64,000 nt of DNA, taken from NCBI GenBank assembly GCA_033675265.1, contig JAUJYZ010000132.1, forward strand, positions 610,001-674,000, in the 5' to 3' direction. The DNA is from Actinostola sp. cb2023 (taxonomy: Eukaryota; Cnidaria; Anthozoa; Actiniaria; Actinostolidae). Below the pieces are notes generated by a model that was given only the letters and a program-made list of their open reading frames with translations, was not told where the DNA came from and ran no database searches. A program made the translations under genes and the position numbers. This document shows positions 32,901 through 43,684 of this stretch, one piece after another; within the stretch, counting starts at the first letter, position 1; every line of letters begins with the position of its first letter.

Positions 32901-33775
32901 CACGGCTTTGTACTGTCACGGTTTGTACTGTCACGGCACGTGTCAGGCCCCCGACTGTCACGGTACTAGGGAACTAAAGAAACAGACGTTTTTGTCGAAC
33001 GGACGGCATGAGGACAAAATACCTCTCGTTTACCAAGCCTGTCCCATCGTTTCATTGACTGTGTTGGTATGATTTTGAAGAGTGCCATACGAGACTATAA
33101 ATTCGATGGAAATTCAATTCAAAATGTCACGGACGCCGTTTTCGACTCAATCCCCCCTCGGTATTTGCCGTCCGTGTTTTAAAAAAAATATATATCTTTA
33201 AGCGAGCTCCTAGTCCTACTTTCACGGTCACGGCCGACTGTCACTCGGTACTGTCACTGTACTGTCACGGCACGGTCACGGCCGACTGTCACGGTACGGT
33301 CACGGCCGACTGTCACGGTACTGTCACGGCCGACTGTCACGGAACTGTCACGGCACGGATTCATTCAAAATCCTAAACCTAATTGATTTCCAAGTTTTTA
33401 AAAAAAAAAATTTAATCATAAGCTATCACGGTCAGGCACGCGACGTCAATGTCAATAATACTGAAATATATTTCAAATAGCGAATACGACACCGCGTTTC
33501 ACTGCGCGTCTACAAAGGGGGGGGGGGGGGGGGGGCATGTTACTAGACTTAATTGATCGACACGGGGGTCTTAAAATAGACATTACAGTATGTGATGGTA
33601 TACAACATAGTTTATGAAAGTATCTGGTTGCACGACTAAAGTATACACAATATTGTTCTCTGGTGACAACAGGTTCCAACATGTTGGACCAACTTGTGTG
33701 ATACAGTTTCTCAATCTACTTACCTTCTGCAGACGATAACGCAACGAATACCAACAAGAAACCTAGGAATTTCAT
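29938..33775 (-). CDS. Secreted protein with seven CBM14 chitin-binding domains
   Basis: Three coding exons agree in phase: 33775-33724 (signal peptide MKFLGFLLVFVALSSAE), 32125-32051 (DMLTELDNEILFDILQQDEH then YVKKN) and 31457-29938. The 548-residue product enters the secretory pathway. It has a short acidic propeptide-like region with a KR pair, then seven domains of 53 residues at about 63, 137, 210, 284, 358, 430 and 494. Each has six cysteines in the CBM14/peritrophin-A order (FCKNKPNGNY, CEGFIMC, FFDCP, RCDWP, VKC), as in proteins of chitinous matrices. Domains 2-5 are nearly identical and joined by Thr/Pro/Ser linkers (PTPVPTTKKP) likely to be O-glycosylated; domains 6 and 7 diverge. 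The exon 3 frame is also open upstream of its acceptor, but that extension lacks a signal peptide. A single gene; partners unknown. Confidence 0.9.
31810..32790 (-). repeat. ~500-bp tandem duplication containing exon 2 of the chitin-binding gene
   Basis: Blocks starting ggtgatatattactcagatg occur at 31832 and 32332. Subsequent landmarks repeat in the same order: tgcttgggcttccaagcaaa (31950, 32473), the exon, gaggagattggaa (32186, 32726) and aacatgcagtatttta. The copy nearer exon 3 carries the intact exon 32051-32125. The copy at about 32585-32665 has frameshifts and has lost the GT donor. ACGGTACTGTCACGGC satellite has replaced part of the second copy. Confidence 0.8.
32387..33360. repeat. 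CACGGTACTGT / CACGGC satellite blocks
   Basis: Three blocks (32387-32470, 32886-32960, 33223-33358) are built from 10-11-bp words such as CACGGTACTGT and CACGGCCGACTGT. They lie in the first intron of the chitin-binding gene. A related minisatellite (CACGGTCATGG) is at 58362-58555. An AT-rich segment aaaaaatatatatctttaag then cgagctcctagtcc (33184) recurs at 37066. Confidence 0.75.
32585..32665 (-). pseudogene. Decayed duplicate of the chitin-binding gene exon 2
   Basis: Read on the minus strand it keeps GCTGACAGAACTTGATAACG and CGACATTCTGCA. Small insertions and deletions shift the frame, and the position of the donor GTAAAT reads TTTTGA instead. The acceptor-side ttctatag is still present. 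It cannot be spliced in as read. Confidence 0.7.
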
Positions 33776-34405
33776 GATGGATTTCTTGATCTCGCAGCAA
33801 CTGAAAATAGAGGAATGGAAGAATGGAAGAAAACTGTATCAGTAAAATAATCCAACTACCGATCATATATCAGACATACTAAATGACAGACTCGACAAGT
33901 AATAGACCGGAAGACTAAATATACATAATCAAGTACCGATTGCGAAAGTTACTGGAGAGATCTCGCCCCGGGGATCTCGCAAAGTTTTACAATTATCTGA
34001 GCCATTGTAGGAACAACTCACATTGATACACGTTTCATTCTTTAAATCAAGTTAATTGTAACAATATGAAATTGAGTATCGTGATTTATTCAGCTGCAGA
34101 ACAAACATACTTTTGAAGATGATCAGCTGGACGGAACTGTCCGTTTTACTGTTAATAATTGAACAGCGAGTGAAATATACACACTATATTTTTTCAGCGT
34201 AAAAATAATTTGCTAATTGGGACTAGTTGTAGTTGCAATAATGGGACCCAATAATGAGATATAAAAATATCAAAACAATTGGAATACAATGTTGAATCAG
34301 CACCATTTGATACATTTGCTGCAGCGGAAACTATCCCATACCATGGAGATATCCACCTATTTGACTTAAAAAGAAACCTAAAGTCCACAAAATTTATCGA
34401 AATAC

Positions 34406-34541
34406 CTTCAAAGATGACTGCTTGTTCTTTCTGAATCAGTTGAAATTCAGCACTAGTCGTTGACCAATATGCAGTACTGTACCTGCCTCAGCTCTACAGC
34501 CAGTATAAAAGATACAGCACTAAAGTTAGTTGATTATATAC
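34406..34541 (-). promoter_or_regulatory. Candidate promoter and 5' UTR exon of the chitin-binding gene
   Basis: On the minus strand a TATATAATC box (about 34541-34533) is followed ~30 bp later by a plausible start region. About 130 bp on, a donor (GAAG then GTATTT) closes a non-coding exon at 34406. The next exon would start after a ctattttcag acceptor at 33801 and carry the ATG at 33775. Confidence 0.4.
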
Positions 34542-34732
34542 ACCCCCAGAGGTCAATCAATTTTCCGGGGTCATCAGGCACATGATTATCTCAGAGCGTG
34601 GGGTTTTTTGCTGGGATTTGGTGGATTGATCGTCATTTAGCAGTGTCAAGAGCGCGTACCGCAATATAAGAAACATACAGTCTCTTCAAAAAAATCCCTT
34701 TACTTTTTATTATCGTATTTCGCGCTTTGGAC

Positions 34733-34790
34733 AGTGGACGCAGCGCTATATAAATTTATTTTTATCATTATTATTATTTATATATTAACT
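34733..34790 (+). mobile_element. Retroposon 3' tail
   Basis: The segment ttcgcgctttggacagtgga then cgcagcgctatataaattta ends in (TTA)n. Tails of the GCGCTATATAAA-plus-ATT-repeat form are common at the 3' ends of SINE/LINE copies in marine invertebrates (recalled generally, not searched). Confidence 0.4.
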
Positions 34791-35370
34791 CAGTCGCTAA
34801 GCCGGGCACCCTCGGGACGAACGGTTGCTGCCCGAGCTTCGCGAGGTGTCCGTCTTAGCGACAATGACTTTGTACGATAAAGCAGTGCAAGGCACCATAA
34901 GGTGTCCATCTTAGAGAGCTGGAGGTGCTAAGACGTACGAGTGTCCGCCTAAAGACAACTTTAAAACCTCTCGTTACGTCATAGTATGATAGTCACTTTT
35001 ATATTTTAGTAAACGCATGTGACTATGGTAGCTTCATTGTAATGGTACAAAGTTCAAGAAAATCACCACGACCACAGGATTCTGATTCCAAGAATAAAGA
35101 AACCGCGATATTGATGACCTTCTTGCAAAGACTATAAAAACACTTTATGAGTTACGTATTCTTTAGAGCTGTCAGCCTTGGTTCCGGAGACGACAAGCTG
35201 AAACTCACTTCAGAGACGGAAAATCATGCAAATGGCCTAATCGCTCAATTAGTACAAAATGGAGTTTTCCACATCAGTTATATGGCTGAAATGTTATTTC
35301 TTCAAGTCAAAAATTTCGATGTTCGTTTGGACAGCGGCAGCAAGTCATTTCCGTTATGCCATGAAAATTG

Positions 35371-35400
35371 GCGGGGATACTCACCACTATACTACCGAGA
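35371..35400 (-). pseudogene. Truncated tRNA-Asp copy (5' half only)
   Basis: Matches the first ~30 nt of the intact tRNA-Asp genes that follow, including the A box. It breaks off in the anticodon stem into unrelated sequence, with one change in the acceptor stem (CGAGAA for CGAGGA). The normal inter-gene spacer follows, so the array boundary lies inside this gene. Confidence 0.8.
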
Positions 35401-35492
35401 AACTACATATCAACAGCCTCGCAACGCTGATAACCATGGCTAGATAATATCATACTTAACTAAAAATCATGATAAAAAAGAGAACTGTTCCT

Positions 35493-35564
35493 CTCCCCGG
35501 CGGGGAATCGAACCCCGGTCTCCCGCGTGACAGGCGGGGATACTCACCACTATACTACCGAGGA
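35493..35564 (-). tRNA. tRNA-Asp (GUC), copy 1
   Basis: A 72-nt cloverleaf begins TCCTCGGTAGTATAGTGGTG on the minus strand. The acceptor stem TCCTCGG/CCGGGGA has one T-G pair. The anticodon loop CTGTCAC has anticodon GTC, the T arm is GGGGTTCGATTCCCC, and the discriminator is G73 as expected for Asp. A T6 run 3' of the gene (plus-strand aaaaaa near 35474) is a pol III terminator. Confidence 0.97.
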
Positions 35565-35654
35565 ACTACATATCAACAGCCTCGCAACGCTGATAACCAT
35601 GGCTAGATAATATCATACTTAACTAAAAATCATGATAAAAAAGGAACTGTTCCT

Positions 35655-35726
35655 CTCCCCGGCGGGGAATCGAACCCCGGTCTCCCGCGTGACAGGCGGG
35701 GATACTCACCACTATACTACCGAGGA
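35655..35726 (-). tRNA. tRNA-Asp (GUC), copy 2
   Basis: Identical in sequence to copy 1, 162 bp further on, with the same spacer (aactacatatcaacagcctc). Terminator T-run present. Confidence 0.97.
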
Positions 35727-35798
35727 ACTACATATCAACAGCCTCGCAACGCTGATAACCATGGCTAGATAATCATGATAAAAAAGAGAACTGTTCCT

Positions 35799-35870
35799 CT
35801 CCCCGGCGGGGAATCGAACCCCGGTCTCCCGCGTGACAGGCGGGGATACTCACCACTATACTACCGAGGA
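35799..35870 (-). tRNA. tRNA-Asp (GUC), copy 3
   Basis: Identical to copy 1. The spacer before it is 18 bp shorter (144-bp period), lacking the atatcatacttaactaaa segment. Confidence 0.97.
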
Positions 35871-35960
35871 ACTACATATCAACAGCCTCGCAACGCTGAT
35901 AACCATGGCTAGATAATATCATACTTAACTAAAAATCATGATAAAAAGAGAACTGTTCCT

Positions 35961-36032
35961 CTCCCCGGCGGGGAATCGAACCCCGGTCTCCCGCGTGACA
36001 GGCGGGGATACTCACCACTATACTACCGAGGA
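35961..36032 (-). tRNA. tRNA-Asp (GUC), copy 4
   Basis: Identical to copy 1, 162 bp after copy 3. The T-run terminator is one base shorter (T5). Confidence 0.97.
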
Positions 36033-36123
36033 ACTACATATCAACAGCCTCACAACGCTGATAAACATGGCTAGATAATATCATACTTAGCTAAAAATCA
36101 TGATAAAAAAGAGAACTGTTCCT

Positions 36124-36195
36124 CTCCCCGGCGGGGAATCGAACCCCGGTCTCCCGCGTGACAGGCGGGGATACTCACCACTATACTACCGAGGA
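36124..36195 (-). tRNA. tRNA-Asp (GUC), copy 5
   Basis: Identical to copy 1, 163 bp after copy 4. This is the last of the array; the spacer continues for about 60 bp after it and then unique sequence begins near 36255. Confidence 0.97.
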
Positions 36196-36555
36196 ACTAC
36201 ATATCAACAGTCTCGCAACGCTGATAACCATGGCTAGATAATATCATAGCTAAAAATCATGATCCTGTGCATTACCTTGTCAAAATCAAAATCTTTTTTT
36301 TCAAAATACCACAAAGACAAATCCGAAATAAATGAAAACAACAAAACTAAAAAACAAGAGAAAAGAGAGAAAACTGACGAAACGCCCTGAAAAAAGAAAA
36401 AATCTAAGAACAGCTGACACACTGTAAATATAAATATAAATAAATAAGTAATTAAGTTATATGTTTATTCTGCACGATATTTCGGCTGGCCAAACCAGCC
36501 TTCCTCAGGTACAATGATGGAGACTCAAGTGCAATTGGAATATATAGGTAAAACA

Positions 36556-37120
36556 AGACGCTCAATGAGCGTTCACTCGGGCATTGTGAAAAGGAAAATG
36601 TCAGTTGTTCGAGGAAGTACTTGAAAATGAATGCCAGTTGGTTGAAGAACAAGGGCAATGTCAGCTGCGCGAGGAGAGACCTGACAATGACTGACAGTTG
36701 CGTGACGAGGGAGACTATGTATATACATGTATGTGTCGAGTTCATTTGATTTGCCTTTGAGTTCATTTGATTACCTTTTGACTTTGAGTTCAATTGATTT
36801 GATTTTGATGAGTTTGTGTAAAGGCCCCCTCTCTAGCTTCAGATCCCGAAACGTCGAGTTTGGAATCGAGTTCGGGTTCGAGTTACGGTTCGAACGTCGA
36901 ATAAAACAAGGACATCTTCTTCAATACAATATAATTTCTCTGACGTCATGACAATCAGTGACAGTTGAGTGACGAGGGAGACTATTAGTCCGGTGAGTAC
37001 GAACATGATACGTCTTGAGGTTGCATAGGTCAGATGGTTCCGATAACGGCCTCTCGTTTGTTTAAAAATATATATATTTTAAGCGAGCTTCTAGTCCTTT
37101 TACCACTTCTAGTCATTGAA
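36556..37120. repeat. Interspersed repeat family, right-hand copies at 40.5 and 43.8 kb
   Basis: The words acaagacgctcaatgagcgt and actcgg, then tgacaatgactgacagttgc and gtgacgagggagactat occur here and at 40532-40640. The GACGCTCAATGAGCGT hairpin recurs inverted at 43813-43845. Segment 36735-36830 (gagttcatttgatttgcctt) is matched in inverse orientation at 42060-42175. No coding capacity. Confidence 0.65.
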
Positions 37121-37129
37121 CGATGAACT

Positions 37130-37380
37130 AGAATCCTGACCTTTTAATAGCTTGAAGATCTACAGCTGCTTTCAAAACTAAGATTCATAATCTACTTGAG
37201 TCCTGTGTCTCCTTTATCTTTTCAAATCTGCGGAGTAATCTTGAAACTCCGGATACGATTAAATACGTCGCATACTCGTCATTTTGAAGCCGAACAAAAC
37301 TACTACTACTACTACTACTACCGAAATCCGCATTTTCTAACTCGGGCGGCCTGCGGCCTGGGCCCGAGTAATGAGAAGGA
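37130..37380. repeat. Repeat ending in the ACTCGGGC stem-loop, copy 1
   Basis: Shares with 41389-41600 (inverted) the segments agattcataatctacttgag, tcctgtgtctc and gattaaatacgtcgcatact. It ends with (CTA)n, then the hairpin ACTCGGGC...GCCCGAGT at 37340-37369. The two copies differ in the hairpin loop (ggcctgcggcctgg here). Confidence 0.65.
37340..37369. repeat. ACTCGGGC...GCCCGAGT stem-loop
   Basis: Perfect 8-bp outer arms with an inner GGCC-rich part, followed by aatgag. GC content is far above the surroundings. Confidence 0.75.
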
Positions 37381-38633
37381 AATGATGTAAGGTTAAAAAA
37401 TTACAGAAATTTAGAAAATGTAAATGGGATTAAGATTCATCACGAACATTGAGTCCGTGAGGCTCTATAAAAGTGTTAGCTTTGATAATAAGTTAAGGAA
37501 TGCTGGCTTTACGAATTGAAATATCGTGCAGAATAAACATATAACTCTACAGTGTGTCAGCTGTTCTTAGATTTGTTCTTGATATTCATCGCAAGCTGTA
37601 AGATCTACATCGTACACGGTTGTTCCTCTACATTATTATTTCCTAAAAAAGAGAAGGAAAGAAAAAAGGAAAAAAAATCGATTCCTGTGAGTAGAGAGAC
37701 TCGAGGTCTATATAGACATTTGCCTCGTTGGTTTTGATCACGGTCCCATGAAATGAAAGCATACGGAGTATCGATTTTTAGACCCTCTCGGTGCTTCGAA
37801 CATCTGTGCCGGTTTTTTGTTCTATTTTTCGACAACTATGCAAAATTCGAGCATTTTCTTACGATCAGACGGTAGGCTAGAAAAGCTATAGCAAACACTT
37901 TAGTTCATTATTAATAGTTTGTCTTTTAAGTTGTGGAAAATTATTTACCCGATCCCGATGTCACGCGAGACTCGACTGAAAGACCTAAAATACCATAATT
38001 TCAAAGCAGTGTAGCGCAAAAATGAGTACGGTGACCCCCTCTTTTTATTGCATTTTTTGAAACTCCATACTGTACCATGCCAAGTTATAGAATATTCTAG
38101 GATTTGCTTCTTTTTCAAGGGAATCACCTCAAATTAGTTTGTTGTTGTTGTTGTTGCGGGGTTTTTTTTTTCCCGTTTGTCCTTCGGATTTGCGTCTCTA
38201 TAGTTGGTAGTTCTTTATAACCAAATGTGATGTAAAACAGTTAGGGACGCACCATTAGAAATGTGATTAGTCAAAAAACCCAAAAAAAATTCCTGCAAAG
38301 AAATATTTCTAAAAAAAATATCATGCATGTCAATGTTACGGCCAGAAGAAAAAAGTCGTGCATTGTGGATGGAGTAAAGATGGAGTAAGAGAATACATTA
38401 TAAAAAGAATGCCATTATAAAATGCTATTTTGGAGACCTTATACCTCAAAATTTTTCGGGGAGCATGCCCCCGCATCCCCCTACGAGCTCGCGCCTTCGC
38501 CGCTCGTCAGATCATTTTTGTGTGCCCAATAAATTTCCCTTTGCAATCCCGATCAGTCAGTCATTGTAGGCATGTATAATAATAATTGTAGTTAGTACAG
38601 TCTCAAACAAAATAAATACCAAAACGATATATA

Positions 38634-39150
38634 CAGTGGAACCTCGATATAACGATGTGCCAAGGGACTGACCAAATTAGATCGTTATATCGGGATATCG
38701 TTACAACGAATTCCCGATATAACGATTTTTCGGGAATAGACCCAAAAATATCGTTATATCGGGTATCGTTAATAATTGATTTTTCATGTGGTGCCCGTTG
38801 TGCCTTATAGTTGTACCGGCGATGTAATCCCTATCGTAACAAACTGTTAACAGACACGTTACAGTCTTTATGGAATGAGAACTAAAGGATTTTAGTATTG
38901 TCATATCTTTTCAAGTGTTAAACCTACCTTTTTCATGCGCAATGATTTATTTTATCGTTATATCAGGGTAAATGTTACGTTTGGGCTGCCAGATTGTGAT
39001 CGTTATATCGGGAATATCGTTATATCGAGTATCGTTATAGTCGGGATTTTTCTCCATACATTTACTGTAACATTTGCCGGGCTGTCAAATGTTGATCGTT
39101 ATACCGGGAACCATCGTTATATCGAGTATCGTTATATCGAGGTTCCACTG
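38634..39150. mobile_element. TA-flanked TIR element, pogo-like ends
   Basis: The left end CAGTGGAACCTCGATATAAC and right end GTTATATCGAGGTTCCACTG are perfect complements, with TA on both sides (38632-38633, 39151-39152). The 517-bp body is full of ATCGTTATATCGGG words in both orientations. CAGTGGAACCTCGATA-type ends are familiar from pogo/Tigger-related mariner elements. No transposase. Confidence 0.85.
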
Positions 39151-39171
39151 TATAACGGTAGCGGTATATAA

Positions 39172-39800
39172 CCTGTTTACATAAATCCTTTACATATAAC
39201 CTTTACATAAATCCTTTACATATAACCTTTACATAAATCCTTTACATATAACCTTTACATAAATCCTTTACATATAACCTTTACATAAATCCTTTACATA
39301 TAACCTTTACATAAATCCTTTACATATAACCTTTACATATAACCTTTACATATAACCTTTACATATAACCTTTACATAAATACTTTACATATAACCTTTA
39401 CATATAACCTTTACATATAACCTTTACATAAATCCTTTACATATAACCTTTACATAAATCCTTTACATATAACCTTTACATAAATCCTTTACATATAACC
39501 TTTACATATAACCTTTACATATAACCTTTACATAAATCCTTTACATATAACCTTTACATAAATCCTTTACATATAACCTTTACATATAACCTTTACATAT
39601 AACCTTTACATATAACCTTTACATATAACCTTTACATAAATACTTTACATATAACCTTTACATAAATCCTTTACATATAACCTTTACATAAATCCTTTAC
39701 ATATAACCTTTACATAAATCCTTTACATATAACCTTTACATATAACCTTTACATAAATCCTTTACATATAACCTTTACATAAATCCTTTACACGAATCGT
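39172..39800. repeat. 13-bp minisatellite with two alternating words
   Basis: About 48 consecutive 13-mers are of two types, ACATATAACCTTT and ACATAAATCCTTT, in irregular order, starting right after the preceding TIR element. The mixture shows local homogenisation of two variants. Confidence 0.95.
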
Positions 39801-40609
39801 TTACATAACCAGGCAGTACATAACCCAAAATTTAAGGGGGGGTCAGTACATATTTAACAGCAAAAAATAAATGAAAATAGTACAGTTCTCAGTACTTTTT
39901 GGTATCTTTTTCGCCTTGCTAGGGGGGGGGGGGGGCAGTTGCCCCCCCCTGCCCCTGTGCTGTGTATGCGCCCTGATAACCTATACATAAGTCATTTACA
40001 CAACCTTTACATCAATCCTTCATATAACCTTTACATAAATCCCCCCAAAAAACTGAGTGATAAATGCATTTCACTATGTATTTATGTAGCGAGAAAGTCC
40101 GCTGGAAAACGAAGAAAATGGTATTTCCAAGGCTCTAGATTTCTAAATTTTCAGGGGGCCATGCCCCCTCACCCCCTAGAAGCTCACGCCTTCGGCGTTC
40201 GTTGCTATGTGCGTACATTGGGAAAAAAACACGCTACGCCCCTGCTTTCCATCACCTTCTGATATATCCCCTATACAAGAGAGGAGATATGAAAATTATG
40301 AAGTTTTATTTTACGTGCGTGGTGCGTCAGCAGGTGAATTTATTTATAGGTAAAACTATCTATTAACCATATGTCCATATCAAACTCCGCTATTGCGAAT
40401 ATTGATATTTTTTTATAATAATCGCGTAAAAAAAAAATTCTTGAAAAACAAAAATTGCACGCCAAGAAGTTTGGAAAAAAATCGTCCCTTACATGACCCT
40501 TACATGGAATTTTGTCATTTAAAATAAACAAGACGCTCAATGAGCGTACACTCGGACTTATGACAAGGACAATGTCAGTTGCGTGAGGAGGGACCTGACA
40601 ATGACTGAC

Positions 40610-41063
40610 AGTTGCGTGACGAGGGAGACTATGTATATATGTGTCGGTGAGCATAGATATAAATCTCCGAATCGTACTTCCGTAGCACGTACTTGGAACG
40701 TCCAGTTGAGGTTCATATTCATGGTCAGACGGTTCTGATAACGTCTTTGGTTTCTTCGTTATCGCAGAGGAAAGTCGAACTTCGTATCTTTTAAACATCC
40801 AGTTGATTCAGACGACTACGGTATGATGTGACAAAGCTCGACCAATCTGCTGTATCTGCCTATACATTGAAAGAACTTGTTCGATTTATCTCGAAATCAG
40901 AAAGGAATTATCGATTAATCAAAAGCTGCTTCTGTTAGATTTAAGATGTGACCTCAAGTGACCTCAAATACGTTTAAAGACGTACCACAGCGTACCTTGA
41001 AGAGTCGGATATCTTTATCTATGCTCACCGACACAAATAGTCTCCCTCGTCACTGATCGTCTT
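40610..41063. repeat. Inverted repeat with GACGAGGGAGACTAT ends
   Basis: The left arm gacgagggagactatgtata then gtgtcggtgagcatagata is matched by tatctatgctcaccgacaca then aatagtctccctcgtc at 41005-41050. The interior carries no convincing reading frame. The left arm is part of the interspersed family also seen at 36690 and 36975. Confidence 0.65.
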
Positions 41064-41388
41064 CTTCTGTAATAGATCCCTAAAATCTAAGGACGTTTTG
41101 ATTTCGATTGTATTTTTGCCGTTTACTGACCTGTTTTGAGCGTGGAAATTCTGTTCTAAATAGCGCTATAATGCTACGCGGCGGTTCTAAAATTAGGTCG
41201 CTTAATAGATGTATGACTCACAAGGATCACACAACTGTAATCGTACTGAATTTTTCAAACGTGGAATAAAATAAACATCCATCGTGAGTTACTGAAAATA
41301 ACTCGACTGGCTCGATTGTTTGCATGACTTCTGTAGATATAGCTTTCTGTCAATAGATGTATTTACATCGCTGGTCGTGAGTTTAATT

Positions 41389-41417
41389 ACTCGGGCCCTT
41401 CCGAAGGAAGCCCGAGT
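41389..41417. repeat. ACTCGGGC...GCCCGAGT stem-loop with UUCG-like tip
   Basis: Outer arms ACTCGGGC/GCCCGAGT; inner cttcc-gaagg pairing. It is inverted relative to 37340 and closely related to 43972. Confidence 0.75.
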
Positions 41418-41769
41418 TATAAAATGGGTTTTTCGGTAGTAGTCGTAGTTTTGTTCGGTCAAAGAATGAAGAAAGTATGCGACGTATTTAATCGTATCGA
41501 GTTTCAAGATTACTCAGCAGATAAGAAAAAACAAACGACACACAGGACTCAAGTAGATTATGAATCTTAGTTTTGAAAGCAACATGCCGTTAATAACCCG
41601 TTACTGAGCAGCTTCGTATTATGTCTCTGAAGCTAGAGAGCAAGGGTTTGATTTTTCAGTAGACTTTGTTTTGATAGCTAATCTCGCTTTGCTTGCTGCC
41701 TGACTGTCGTCACGCGCCGTGAAAAACCGTTTAAAAAGTATCCGGCAGTAAAACGAAACACATTTCTCA

Positions 41770-41875
41770 GATATATAATGATGGATGTTTATTCGATTGG
41801 ACGTTTGAAAAATTCAGAAGGAAAAGAAATCGTAGAAATCGTACTTCAAAACTTCATCAAAGCAAAGGTAAACAA
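41770..41875. repeat. Segment repeated in inverse orientation at 43735-43820
   Basis: aatcgtacttcaaaacttca then tcaaagcaaa with flanking gaaggaaaagaaatcgta matches the complement near 43760-43805. A short ATG frame here has no recognisable product. Confidence 0.55.
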
Positions 41876-42178
41876 GGTCAATGTCCGAAATTTGGGTTCA
41901 TGCCAAAGTAGTTTTAATAGCCTATTTATATACTTGAGGTTGCATATTCACGCGCCACAAACTAAAGGCAAGCCATCCATCAGTTCCTCTTAAATACGCT
42001 CTCACATACAAACGCATACGCCGATTCGTGTGGGCCCACTCTAAAAGATGTTGAGCGTTTTCGAAAGGGCCTTTGGTCCTTTACATGAACTCATCAAAAG
42101 CAAATCAATTGAACTCAAAGTCAAAAGGTAATCAATTGAACTCAAGCTCAAAAGCAAATCAAATGAACTCAAGAACTA

Positions 42179-42964
42179 CAGGGGCGGATCCAGTTTTTTT
42201 TAAAACAGGGGGTTGTGTTATCTGAGCGGCGAAGCCGCGAACTACTAGGGGGGTGTGGGGGTATGGCCCCCCAGAAAATTTTGAAATCTACAAGCTCTGA
42301 AATGCAATTTTTAGAGATCTGGAGTTGTTTTATTACAGTAACACAACAAAACTCAATTTTCAGTAAAATTGTGAGTTTATTGGACATCCAACAAAGATGC
42401 TTGGAAGAGTCTTCTTGGGTGAGCTTAGTGTGTAAAACTAAGTTTCGAAAAGCGAAGAAATATAAAAAGCACCTTCAAGTTAGTAAACAGTTCGTACATT
42501 CTCAGCGCTGTGCACGTGTTCCACTTGTGACGTCACATCACGTGACTTTACGAAAACAACCCGAACAGTCGAATCACTTTTTCGCGGATTTTTTCGAGTT
42601 AGAGATAACTTTTGGCAACATTTTCTCGATTTCAACAACAAGTGTAGTCTTTAAATTTGTTTTGGGTGTTTTTCCGGATTTGTTAAATCATTTTCAAAAA
42701 ATATATATATTTACGTGAGATCTTGCCTTGAACTTTTGCCGCTAAAAAAGGCAGGTTCTTTCAGTTATCAGTCAAATCGCCCTCGAAGTTGAACGGTCGT
42801 GCAAACAGTATGAATTAATTATATTAATTATATTATTCTTACGAGGGAGAGAGCTGAAAGGCAAGAGGGACCTACGGACAGACATACTGACATATACAAG
42901 TATTTAAAAAATATCCATAGGGGGGGTTGCAACCCCCAGAACCCTCCCCCTGGATCCGCCCCTG
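42179..42964. mobile_element. TIR element with CAGGGGCGGATCCAG ends and 5-bp target duplication
   Basis: The left end CAGGGGCGGATCCAG and right end CTGGATCCGCCCCTG are perfect complements. AACTA is repeated on both sides (42174-42178 and 42965-42969). Next to the ends lie GC-rich words (gcggcgaagccgcg; ccccccag / ggggggttgcaacccccag). The 786-bp interior has one long plus-strand open frame (42215-42718) without a recognised domain. Confidence 0.8.
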
Positions 42965-43084
42965 AACTATAATACAAATGAACTCTAATGTTGAGTTAAA
43001 TGTGAACTCAACTGAGTACTGCCTAGCCAAGCATGTATACCACAACTTGAAGCCAGATGTACTGCCCAGAAGTGTGATTCCAAC

Positions 43085-43276
43085 ATGGACAAATCCAAAG
43101 GTGAGAAAACAACTTTGAAATCGCATCAAGAAGAACACAAATCTGAGGCGAAAATGAAGTCAATCCCTGTTTACATTCTGTTTATATTTTTTATTGTGTT
43201 AATGCTGTTAAAAATAGTATTTTTCTATTATCAAAGAGAGAGTTTTAAGTATAACACTTTTATGTTTCCAACTTGA
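43085..43276 (+). CDS. Possible small single-pass membrane protein
   Basis: A 63-codon frame starts MDKSKGEKTTLKSHQEEHKS: charged N-terminus, then one strong hydrophobic segment (IPVYILFIFFIVLMLLKIVF). Its last 9 codons lie inside the left arm of the large palindrome at 43249. No similarity recognised, no promoter or splice evidence, and the surroundings are repeats, so it may be accidental. Confidence 0.2.
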   Translation: MDKSKGEKTTLKSHQEEHKSEAKMKSIPVYILFIFFIVLMLLKIVFFYYQRESFKYNTFMFPT

Positions 43277-43684
43277 AGGAAAGAAACGCTCCTCTCACAT
43301 ATGTCACACACGCTGTGATTAAAGATTAAAGCCCATACTAGTTACTCGCTAGTTTAAATTCTCTCTCCTTTGCTTCGTTTGCTTCGCGATAAATACGCTA
43401 AAGTTACACCATACCAGAAGTACATAATAGACACAGGAGATACATACAGTACAATATTCGTGTAGCTAGGTTCCTCTGTTGTACTGTATGTATCTCCTGT
43501 GTCTATTATGTACTTCTGGTATGGTGTAACTTTAGCGTATTTATCGCGAAGCAAACGAAGCAAAGGAGAGAGAATTTAAACTAGCGAGTAACTAGTATGG
43601 GCTTTAATCTTTAATCACAGCGTGTGTGACATATGTGAGAGGAGCGTTTCTTTCCTTCAAGTTGGAAACATAAAAGTGTTATAC
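43249..43684. repeat. Perfect palindrome, 206-bp arms, 24-bp spacer
   Basis: Left arm 43249-43454 and right arm 43479-43684 are complementary position by position with no indel I could find (e.g. cgcgataaatacgctaaagt / actttagcgtatttatcgcg). The spacer is atattcgtgtagctaggttc ctct g. Symmetry is exact about 43466.5. Confidence 0.9.

Larger units (their letters stand above)
35371..36255 (-). repeat. Tandem array of tRNA-Asp units
   Basis: Five complete units and a truncated one, period 144-163 bp, each a tRNA plus a near-identical spacer. Spacer identity shows the array arose by recent tandem duplication or is being homogenised by unequal exchange. Confidence 0.95.

Noticed and set aside
42215..42718. 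167-codon frame inside the CAGGGGCGG element
   Set aside because: Composition is like non-coding DNA, its start lies in the GC-rich TIR region, and no transposase motif is visible.
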